64,000 nt of DNA, from positions 78,990,391-79,054,390 of the forward strand of contig NC_054704.1 in assembly GCF_016097555.1 (NCBI RefSeq). Direction: 5' to 3'. The stretch comes from Gigantopelta aegis. Taxonomy: Eukaryota > Mollusca > Gastropoda > Neomphalida > Peltospiridae. Under the pieces are notes generated by a model. It had not been told where the DNA came from. It was given only the letters and a program-made list of their open reading frames with translations, and made no database searches. Below are positions 51,894 through 63,800 of this stretch, piece by piece. Both the position numbers and the translations under genes were made by a program. Position 1 is the stretch's first letter. Every line of letters begins with the position of its first letter.

Positions 51894-54800
51894 GTATTGT
51901 TCCTATTTGTAGTGCCCCCTCTAATATAAGTGCCCCCTATGATCACGAGAAATGTATCATGAAACGGTACCCGTAAAATAGTAAAACTGGCTTACCTGAC
52001 TGCCGACTTGCAATGATTATAATCGGTAAACAAATAAAATCCAAACAGGTGAAGCACTACGACACTAGTATGGGCGAACAGTATGTCAAACATGTCGTTT
52101 ATCAAATGTATGTCGCTGTTATCTCCATGCAGAATGAACGCACGACACTCCGTTAACGCTGTTCAAAACCGGAAGTACAAACATACCGGTAGGTATTTAC
52201 ACCGACACCGCAACACTCCGCAGGCCCTATATGCCTACGTGCACAGTACCATGTATTTCGATAAATCAGCTGACGATGTACGGTACGCTACGTCATTTCA
52301 ACAAGAAAACGTCACTGGTGGAGTGACTCGGCGGCAAAGCTTTTGATGTCTCAGCGAGCCAGACTCATTGACAGTTTAATATGAGGATTTTTCACACGTA
52401 TTACGAAACGTGATCTAGTACTCTAACGCGCCCCCTTTGTGTTTTGCATCGCGCCCCGGCACTACAAATAGGAACAATACGGTATATATGTTACTGTCAA
52501 TATGTCAGACAAGTCATTTGGCCTAACGCCTGAAATGTTTAGGCATTTAGCCTAATGCCCAAGACCGTCAGGCGTTTGGCCTAATGACTAAAATTTCCAG
52601 GAATTAGGTCAAACAACTGAAATAAACCTCTAGTCATTAGGCAAAATGACTGAATGAAAAAGAATGACTTGCAATTTCATGAAAACGTTTATTTCGAAAC
52701 ACATCACAATGGCGAGATTGAAAGCTACATTCCATGGGTGTTCAAGTAGTGTTCTATTTATTACAGCAGTTTAAACTTGAGTGACATCTTGAATTGCACA
52801 AAAGATTGTTCTTGAAACATTTACAACGTTTTGTTTGACACCTCTTTGTCCCCCCATAGTTGCATTTCACAAACCCTTGTCCTCCTGCGGATGACTCCTT
52901 TGACACTGCTGCTCTAAGAGACGTTGTGCATTCTCTGTTCACATCATCCAACAATAGCAGTCTCTGGGGACACACATCAAACTGGTTCCTGGAATATTTG
53001 CCTTTCAGAATTCCGGACGGGCATGCTCTGGTAGACTGTCCATTGTCATCACCATCTACAATCACTCCCAGCAGGTTCCTGGGGTCACCATGGCGCCTGT
53101 CCATGGCTGGAACGGGGACTGCCACGTTGTCTCCTCCTTCACCAGCGGTCAACACAACACGACTGCGTTTGATCATCCGTTCGGCTTGCTGAAATCGAGC
53201 ATCTCGGGCGAGTTTTCACTTGGCACTGATGGACGATGTCAGCACAGGAACTGCGTTCGGCGGCAACTGGTCATCCTCGGAGTTGGATGGAAATGTAGTA
53301 CAGAGGTGTGTCTTCATCTGTTTTGCGCTTCTTGATCAGTTTCTCAACGTCTCCATACTGAAGGATTTCAAACTTGGACATGAGGGTTTTCTTCCTAGGG
53401 TCAACAGAGATCTTCTTTACCTGCCATTCCCAGTCTGGAGCTCCACGCGGTAAGACGTGTTTGTTTCGCTGGTGCACACTGCACGTGCTTTTGTGTGCTC
53501 GACTTGGGGATCCTTCATTTCGTTGCTTTTGTCGACAGTCTGCACCACCAGGTTGGACTCTTTTTTAGTGAGATTCCTCACCTCCACGTCATTTCTCCGT
53601 CTGACTATGTTGACTTGTTTTTTTCGTGACTCGTATGACAACCATTCTGCAGAACGCCACGGTTGTCCGCGTTTAAGTTTCTACATGTCCGAGCCTGTCC
53701 TAGCAGCACTGGAAGATTGACTGCCCCACTCTAAGAAGAAATAGGAAGCGGGGTCGGCCCCTACTACTCTTTTCTAGACTTTACTTTGCTTTATAGTGGT
53801 CAGATTCGGAATGGGCGTGTTCGAAACCCTAGTGGTATATGGGCACCTTAAACAAGTTATCATCATCATCTTTAGCTGGTCCATAATCAAGAAGTACTCT
53901 TCCTTTGGAATGTATACTCTCTTGCACGCTTGATACTTCTTAAACAGTTCTCTCTTAAAGCAATATTCTACAGGAACCTCCATGGTGGACACATACAGTG
54001 ATCGGGAAACGGGAAACGGGAAACTCTTTTTACGTGCCCCTATCCACAGAGGTTCAGGCACGCCCACCACGGATTTAGCCTCTGACTTCGCCAGTGACTA
54101 ACTCCGGAGCAGGAGGGGGGGGGGTTAAGTTTGAGGTGGGCGGAATTTGGAATAAAGCCATTTAGTAAGGTCGACGCGAGCGCGGACCAAATAGCAGACA
54201 CTTCGTAAACTTGAAGTACACCGAGTGGGAGCCGTGCTCTGATTGGCTGAATTTCGTTTCCTCGGTGAAGCCTGTTTTTTACCTAAGTCTACAAAGAGTA
54301 ACTGCATCCAAAGACATGTCTGGACTCTAAAATTTGACCCAAAATAGTTAAGACTGCTCGGCCAAAAAGTTTTTAAGGTGATTTTGAGCAATTGAACGGG
54401 CGCCGAAATAAAGTGCGTTAGACTACTTATAAAAAAATAAACATAAGAATTTTGAACTGCTTCGAAAACGTTTAAAGTCTAACTAGCCCATACAGTGATC
54501 TGAATGTGATCAGGAGCTACCGTATTTTATACCACCTATCAGCATTGACCAATGAAGCCAGTGCTCAACACTAATGAGATGTGTTTTGTAAGGATTAAAC
54601 ATTTCCTTGAAATCTGAATAGGTAAGTTATAGACTGTTGGTATTAAAATCATTGGTCTTTGATGCAAGAATAACACAACCACTAATCCCTACAATGAACC
54701 GATGTAAGCAAAGCATTAAACCCATTTGACTGATTGCCTGAATTGCAATCAGGCAGAATGTCAAACAACACCAACCAAAATCCAGTCATTTGGCCTAATT

Positions 54801-57800
54801 CCTGGAAATTTTAGTCATTAGGCCAAATGCCTGACGGTCTTGGGCATTAGGCTAAATGCCTAAACGTTTCAGGCATTAGGCCAAATAATTAGTTTGACAT
54901 ATTGACTGTAACATATATACATTTATTTATGCCCTATAGATCAATAATATTAATGTTAAAGACTAAATGTCAAAGTTAATGTTAATGCTAGGGAAAAAGA
55001 TAATACCTATATCAAGGTTAGATAAAAACTAATCTCATAACACAAACATTTAGAGTCAAAGAGAAATATTTTAATTTATTTGTGAGGTATAAACTACTTC
55101 CATTCCAGTGACATAACGTTCAAAGTGCCAAATAGTATTTCCATATCTTTAAGTTATAGGTAGTACTAAACCAAATAACTTCTGGCTGGGTCAAAGTTCG
55201 AGGTGCACCAAACTTTTGATAGAGAAGTTAACACAACAGTCCTGTGATTGGATGGTGATAAATGTGTTGCTAAAAAAAATAACTAGTTTCATCTGGGTAA
55301 AAAATGTATACAATTTTAATTCATCTAGTACCACTATGTCAAGTAGACTTGTACTTGAAACATGTATGGGGTACCTGCAAAAAAAGTACTTAAATTGTTG
55401 GCAGAACTAGGGTAGTCAGACACTACCCGTTATCTCTGAAATTAGCAGTTTGACCCCCATTTTGTTCCGATTCACTTTAAGGGTGAGGGGCGGTAGTATT
55501 TATATCTGTGGTGTTTATGTCGATTGATACGCTGCAGGTAGCAGTTTTAGCCATATATGTTACTACTGTCATCTATGGGATTTAATTTGGTAGTATACAC
55601 CCTATACAAGCAACTCGGTTATCTGCTGCTCAGTGATAAGACATCTCATATCACTTCCAAAAGTACCCTGTAATATCTATACAGAATAAACCCACCACAA
55701 AATTAAAAGGAATATTAAAAAATATCTGTACTCACTTTTTCTTGACAAGCCTGCTCCAAGGTTATGTTTGATGTCAAAAGGATCTAAAAATACAAAGCAA
55801 ATATACAGGTCTTTTTAAAAGAAACATTATAGTCAAGAAAACTTTAAAAACTCGGACCCTTTTCAATGTATTTGGGTGTCTTTGTTCAACAAAAAGACTT
55901 CAATACTTAATGTTCATCTAAAATATTATTGGTAAATAAAAAGTAAAGTTTGTTTTATTTAACGACGCCGCTAGAGCACATTGATTTTTTATCTTATCAT
56001 CGGCTATTGGATGTCAAACATATGGTCATTCTGACACTGTTTTTAGAGGAAACCCGCTGTCGCCACATAGGCTACTCTTTTTACGACAGGCAGCAAGGGA
56101 TCTTTTATTTGCGCTTCCCACAGGCAGGATAGCACAAACCATGGCCTTTGTTGAACCAGTTATGGATCACTGGTCGGTGCAAGTGGTTTACACCTACCCA
56201 CTGAGCCTTGCGGAGCACTCACTCAGGGTTTGGAGTCGGTATCTCGATTAAAAATCCCATGCCTCGACTGGGATCCGAACCCAGTACCTACCAGCCTGTA
56301 GACCGATGGCCTGCCACGACGCCACCGAAGCCGGTTATTGGTAAATACAACCCTGCTCGGCAAGCCTCATCCCAGGGTGAAATTTTCACCACATCGGGTG
56401 TACTTTTTCTATCCCACATGACTGCATATGATGGAGTCTTATTTCTATCTTTCATGGACTATCACTGCTGTATCTGTGACCATCAAACAACAGTTTCAGG
56501 TTGATATTTTGTGATTAAAATCTGTCGTATAAAATATATTTCATTAATTTTTATTTAACACATGAAACAAAACAGGAAAATATGATACTGTAATTTATTT
56601 ATTATAAAATGGTAGAATAAAAATGTGACAAATAAAGTCAGAAAGACCAAAAGTAGATGTGGACAAATAAAAATGACAACCGGACCATAAGAGTGAAAGA
56701 GAAAGAAGGAACAAGCTATCACGTGACTGGAACAGGCAGCTGTGTATTCAGTGGATGTGGGTGTCAGTAAGAGAAAGAAGGAACAAGCTATCACGTGACT
56801 GGAACAGGCAGCTATGTATTCAATGGATGTGGGTGTCAGTAAGAGAAAGAAGGAACAAGCTATCACGTGACTGGAACAGGCAACTATGTATTCAATGGAT
56901 GTGGGTATCAGTAAGAGAAAGAAGGAACAAGCTATCACGTGACTGGAACAGGCAGCTATGTATTCAATGGATGTGGGTGTCAGTAAGAGAAAGAAGGAAC
57001 AAGCTATCACGTGACTGGAACAGGCAGCTATGTATTCAATGGATGTGGGTGTCAGTAAGAGAAAGAAGGAACAAGCTATCACGTGACTGGAACAGGCAGC
57101 TGTGTATTCAATGGATGTGGGTGTCAGTAAGAGAAAGAAGGAACAAGCTATCACGTGACTGGAACAGGCAGCTGTGTATTCAATGGATGTGGGTGTCAGT
57201 AAGAGAAAGAAGGAACAAGCTATCACGTGACTGGAACAGGCAGCTATGTATTCAATGGATGTGGGTATCAGTAAGAGAAAGAAGGAACAAGCTATCACGT
57301 GACTGGAACAGGCAGCTATGTATTCAATGGATGTGGGTATCAGTAAGAGAAAGAAGGAACAAGCTATCACGTGACTGGAACAGGCAGCTATGTATTCACT
57401 AGATGTGGGTATCAGTAAGAGAAAGAAGGAACAAGCTATCACGTGACTGGAACAGGCAGCTGTATTTATTCAATGGATGAAGGGTAGCTCAGTAAGAGAA
57501 AGAAGGAACAAGCTATCACGTGACTGGAACAGGCAGCTGTGTATTCACTGGATGTGGGTATCAGTAAGAGAAAGAAGGAACAAGCTATCACGTGACTGGA
57601 ACAGGCAGCTATGTATTCACTGGATGTGGGTATCAGTAAGAGAAAGAAGGAACAAGCTATCACGTGACTGGAACAGGCAGCTATTTATTCAATGGATGTG
57701 GGTATCAGTAAGAGAAAGAAGGAACAAGCTATCACGTGACTGGAACAGGCAGCTGTGTATTCACTGGATGTGGGTATCAGTAAGAGAAAGAAGGAACAAG

Positions 57801-60800
57801 CTATCACGTGACTGGAACAGGCAGCTATGTATTCAGTGGATGTGGGTGTCAGTAAGAGAAAGAAGGAACAAGCTATCACGTGACTGGAACAGGCAGCTAT
57901 GTATTCAATGGATGTGGGTATCAGTAAGAGAAAGAAGGAACAAGCTATCACGTGACTGGAACAGGCAGCTATGTATTCAATGGATGTGGGTGTCAGTCAT
58001 TTTTGGCATGCTTCCATCAGGAAGATGTTGCCCAGTGGTAAAGCACTCACTTGATGCGCAGTTGGTTTGGGATCGATCCCAGTCGGTGGGCCCATTAGGC
58101 TATTTCTCGTTCCAGCCAGTACACCATAACTGGTACATCAAAAGCCATGGTATGTGCTATGGTGCATATAAAAGATCCGTTGCTGCTAATCAAAAAGGGT
58201 AGCCCATGAAGTCGCAGCAGCGGTTTTCCACCCTCAATATCTGTGTGGTCCTTAACCATATGTCCACGCCATATAACCGTAAATAAAATGTGTTGAGTGT
58301 GTCGTTAAATAAACCATAAAAAAGCTTCCATCAGATAACTGTTCAAGCATGCCTGTTGTGGGAACAACCTCTGACTTCGCCAGAGTTCTGTTTATGACGG
58401 GAGGTGTTCAGTGGAATTTCATTGGTTACTGTGATGTTTGGACCAGTCCACTGTTCCAGGGGGAAATGCCACAAGTTAAAGGTCAGGTGAAGTTGAAAAC
58501 CCCCATTCTTTAAAAACACTACATAGTATAATTACGACAAATTTGTCTTACCTTCAATTGCAATACATTTTCCATTCCAGAGTTTTTCGAATCGCGTCAG
58601 AGGCCCTTTCTGTCTGATGCAAACCACCTGGTCTTTGTAGTTGAACTCTTCCGTGTAGTACCGAAACAAGTCGAGCCACAGTTCACCAACACTCTGGCTG
58701 TTTTTACCACACTGGCTCCACACAAAAGGCTGAAACATAAAACATTTAATTATCTATTAATCATAAATCCTTTCTGTTGTGTAGAATATCAAATATATAT
58801 TGTAAACCACATTACTGTTAAAATACAATTATGAATAAACAACAAATTTCCTACTTTTCTTTATTAACAAAATATTTCAAGCAGAACACATGGGATCATA
58901 ACATAAATAATAAATAAAAATCCACAAATACCAGTGGACAATATTTCAAAATCTGATATAACTGGAATTTGGTTCACATAATTTTTATAATGGGTAACTG
59001 AATGTTTAGTTACTATAATCAGTTTCTCAAACTTGTACTGAAATTTATTATCATCTGAAGTTTGCAACATTTAATTTTAGAAATTGTAACCATTCACAAA
59101 GTAACTGACTGGCAAATTGCATAAATTTAAATTTACGTATCTGACATGTGAACAGAAGAACAGTTTTTGTTATAAATTGTACCCTGAAATAGTCTGTAAA
59201 CACATAAGTTAATTAACCTTAAAATACTTCGTTAACAGAAGATTCTTACTTGAGGTTGAACTTTTTCAATATGACCAACAATATATTCAAATTTAAAATT
59301 TAAAGTATTTTATTTTAAATTCAGATAATCTAGTACTGAGATATTGTGTGTAAACAGAGAAAGAGAAGCAATTACCAGTTTACTGATATCATCATAGAAC
59401 CAAGCATTGCAGCCATCAATCATCTTCTCTGGCTTCACTTCTCCTTCATACAGCTGGGGAGGAGACAAACAGAATTAACAAATTGATGAATGGATGGATG
59501 GATGGATGGATGGATCGAAGGATGGATGGATGGATGGATGGATGGATGGATGGATGGATGGATGGATGGATGGATGGATGGATGGATATATGAATGAATG
59601 GATGATATGAATGTATGAATGAATGAATGAATGAACGAATGAACGGATGAATGAATTTAAAACATTAACATATTTAAAATCTTTTTAAATGTGATTTGAG
59701 ATCAACATTCATAGATGAAACTGTAACAGAAAAATCTGAGAGGATTTGAATAGAATAGAATAGAATAGAATAGAACAGAACAGAACAGGACAGAACAGGA
59801 CAGCACAGGACAGCACAGGACAGGACAGGACAGGACAGGACAGGACAGAACAGACACAGGACAGGAACAAGTACAAGTACAACAACAAGAACAAGAACAA
59901 GAACAGAAGAGAACAGAAGAGAATAGAATAGGAATAGAATAGGATGTTTAATGACACCCCAGCATGAAAAATACATTGGCTATTGCATGTCACCATAGAA
60001 TGAGACTCCAGTGCTCTACCAATTGGGTTAATAGGGAAATTTCCATCAGCTACTGCCAGCAGGAGCACTTTATACCAACACTACTACATATTCTCGCCCC
60101 CTAGCCCACCCCCACTCCTCCAAGTGAAGCAACATCCCTGTGGGCCATGGGCAGTTGAACTGTTATGAGGCCTGACTGGATTATAATTGTATTCTTATGT
60201 TAAAAAACACCAACCCCTATGTTGGCAAAAGTCAACCTCCACTGAGGAGATTTGAACCATGGACCCACAGGATGAAAGTCCAGCACTCTACCACACACGA
60301 AAGAAATACTGAGTTTACATACACACAGGAAAAATGCAGAACAAATGTAGACCAACCTCTTGCAACACTGGGACTACAGGTGGGTCACATTGTTGTAGAA
60401 AATGAAGCAACATCAGAATATAAGCATATGATGACAGACTCCCGCGTGATGCATCTCCAATATCACAGACCTGTCAACAAAATAACTCATCAGTGATTAG
60501 ACCTATCCCGTTTGTTTTGAGCACTCAACCGACTGAGCTAGATCCCGCTCCCAGACCTATAAAGAGAGACCAAGTCTTAAATATATGCTTAACAATCTGA
60601 TACACAGTTAAATCAAATAATCCACATCATGTGTACTTTGTAATTACAGTGAAACCTCTCAAGACCAGACCCTCTGTAAACCAGAATTTCCTCAAAACCG
60701 GATCTTTTACCCAGTCCCGTTTAAAAAACCAGGACAGAACTTGACCTTTCTAAATCGGATCCTTCTTAAAACCAGACATTGGTCTTGGTCCCAAGGGTGT

Positions 60801-63800
60801 CTACTTTAGAGGGGTTCACACTGTATTAATAATAAATATTTGAAAATTAAATATATGCAGATTTAATTATTGTCCTTTTTTTTTTTTTAAAGCATTTAAA
60901 TATGTTGTATTAAAAAGCTTATAGATCTGCTGTTTTAAAGCAAATTGTTATTATTTTGTTATGTTTCTTTTAGGTAAAGATCATTCAGTGTCAGAAGCTG
61001 TACATCTGTGCATAGTGAGAGGTTTGCTTTAATGAGGAATTCTCTTTTGACTGTCCATATTGTGAGGTTTCTGGATTACTGGAGTCTGGATTCAGAAAGT
61101 GTTACTGTATTTAAATAGGAAAACAAATCCAAAAGCAAGGGATTTTTAAAAATAAATCCTTTGACAAGACACCTTTGCTATATCAGTCATGAAGCCTGGG
61201 TTGGAATGAGAAATAGCCATAAATAGTCTTACCCTAGCAAACACCTTGAAAGCATAGCCCAGTATTTTTACTCTGGGGTCAATAAGACTGTACTTCTCTA
61301 ACAGGCGAGTGTTATGCTGGGCCTGAATATAAAAACAAAAACATTTCAAGACTAAGTTAGAGATAATAATAATAATAATAATAATTATTAATAATAATAA
61401 TAATAATAAAAATGTCATTATTTGCTATTTTTTTACATTTATTTGTGATAAATAACTGTAACTTAATCAATTTCATGCATAATCTTTGCACAGTTAATTT
61501 GAGAATGAATACCCAATACAGTATACAACTTTCACATAGCCCTTTTAAGATATGCAAAAAGAACCAAAAACATATAAAGATTTTAACAAATATATTTTCA
61601 ATCTGTAGATTATTCCATAAAAAACATATTTGTTACAATTTCAATCACATCATACTTTTATTGTTGAATTGTTAGTTGTAAACACTCTTTTTGTGATCTG
61701 ATTTCTCTGCAAACTGTACATACTTGTTAAAGCACACTATATCAGTATCTGACTTATCAATGCATTGGACATGTTCATAAATGTTACGGACACTATTTCA
61801 GTTTCTGACTTAAAATTGCATAGTATACCCACCATTCACTTTTGCATGCTATTCAATCTACATTTCTATGTGAGAATAAATTCCATGAAAATTATCATAA
61901 TATCAAGAGAATCATACAGTTACTTTATGCTAGTAAATGATCTGAAAAATGTTGGTATAGGCTGTCCACAAACATTTAGAGTTGCTCACCCTTAAGCTAG
62001 CGCTCCATCACATTTTGATGGTATACAAGTGGCAATATACAACAATCACAGTTGTTATTATTTAGTAACTAGATGTAACCCCGGCTGAGCAGTGGAAAGT
62101 TTAGATGGGGTGTTGTGGCCCTACACTAGGCTTTCCCTAAAAAATATTACCACCATGTAAATAGCTCATAGTCACTTTTATGTTAAGTGGCAGCTTCTAT
62201 TGCCTTTGAAATATTTATGGAATTCATCTCTGTACACAATATTTAGCATGATATTTAGACGACTGAACCTGAGTGCAAAACGTTCCTTGTGAAGAAGGAA
62301 GAAAGGAAATATTTTATTTAATGACGCACTCAACACATTTTATTTATGGTTATATGGCATCAGACATATGGTTAAGGACCACACAGATATTGAGAGGAAA
62401 CCTGCTGTCGCCACTTCATGGGCTACTCTTTTCGATTAGCAGCAAGGGATCTTTTATATGCACCATCCCACAGCCTTTGAAATAAACCAGTTGTGCAGCA
62501 CTGGCTGGAATTAGAAATAGCGCAATGGGTCCACCAACGAGGAATGATCCTAGACCAACCATGCATCAAGCAAACGCTTTACCACTGGGCTACATCCCGC
62601 CCCTCCTTGCGAAGAAAGCGGTCAGCAGTATAAATCAAGAGGATAAGCAGTCAGAACAACTGGAAACGGTTAAAATGGCCTTGTGTATATCTATGATATA
62701 AATATCATAGATAAAGATAACAAATAACTGAAAACTACTGGGTTATATCGAATAACTACAGAGGCTAACCTAAATCACAAACGAAACATTTAAAAAGTCA
62801 TTTCAGTATTTTATATTAATTTTTTTTAATGAAGACCTATTTTCTACACTGGACTATATTAAGTTGCTACACAAAATAATGTTACCCACACTATTTTAGT
62901 AGATGTCTTACCAGCGTATTGTACAAACTAATATCGGCCTCCAGACCACTTCTGCGGTGCTTGAACTTCACGATGGGAACTTTGGCTGTTGGAATGGCAA
63001 GTATATTGTAGAGGCCCCTGTGTTCCTTCAACACCTTGGCCAGCTGCTCCACAATATGTGGGTAGTTCAGGTCCTACAAAATATTAAATGATCAGAAATA
63101 TAGCATTACAATTGTAGAAGTCTTCTGTATCCCCAAAACAGGGCTAGCTCTGGCAGTCGATAAATTCGCAGTTTGGCGACACAAAAAAACAATTGGTGTA
63201 TTTTATTTTAAGTTGGCGAACTAATTTTACTACATTTTATTAAAAAATAACTGGTTTTCTGCCATTTTTGAAGTTTAATAGATAATTTGGCAAAACTTTG
63301 TGTTAACCTAGAGCTAGCTCTGTCTCTGCTTAAAATTTATTAATGGATAGTAATGAACATTAGTAACTGATGAATACTGAAAACATTAAACAATTAAAAT
63401 TTATTAATGGATAGTAATGAATATTAGTAACTGACGAATACTGAAAACATTAAACAATTAAAATTTATTAATGGATAGTAATGAACATTAGTAACTGACG
63501 AATACTGAAAACATTAAACAATTAAAATTTATTAATGGATAGTAATGAACATTAGTAACTGACGAATACTGAAAACATTAAACAATTAAAATTTATTAAT
63601 GGATAGTAATGAACATTAGTAACTGACGAATACTGAAAACATTAAACAATTCAAATTTATTAAAAATATATATTCATCAAAAGTTCCGAGGTATAGTACT
63701 TTTAATGAGTCTCTATTTGTGACTGCATCTGTGAAGTTTTTTTTTAAGTACAGATGCAGCATTATAATCCAGGAAAATGTAAATTAAAATGTTGTCATGT

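Larger units (their letters stand above)
52489..54913 (-). mobile_element. Ginger-like DNA transposon, decayed, with ~130-bp TIRs
   Basis: Inverted ends 52489-52618 and 54783-54913 begin TGTTAC(T/A)GTCAATATGTCA and share CATTTAGCCTAATGCCCAAG. The TIR consists of about four 29-bp subrepeats of the type catttggcctaatg-n-ctgaaattt. TATA(TA) flanks both ends. Inside, on the minus strand, is a broken coding region with a Cys-rich C-terminus. TGTNA ends and a KRBA2/integrase-like C-terminus fit the Ginger group, whose transposases resemble retroviral-type integrases; that identification is inference. It lies in the TUT intron between exons 7 and 8. Confidence 0.65.

Noticed and set aside
56555..58202. 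Long open frames (up to 295 codons) on both strands
   Set aside because: They are produced by the 72-bp satellite, whose unit is a multiple of three; no start context or splice support, and both strands are open equally.
59674..60068. 100- and 119-codon minus-strand frames
   Set aside because: Driven by the AGAAC/AGGAC simple repeat and a SINE fragment; the real coding exon in this stretch is 60357-60470.
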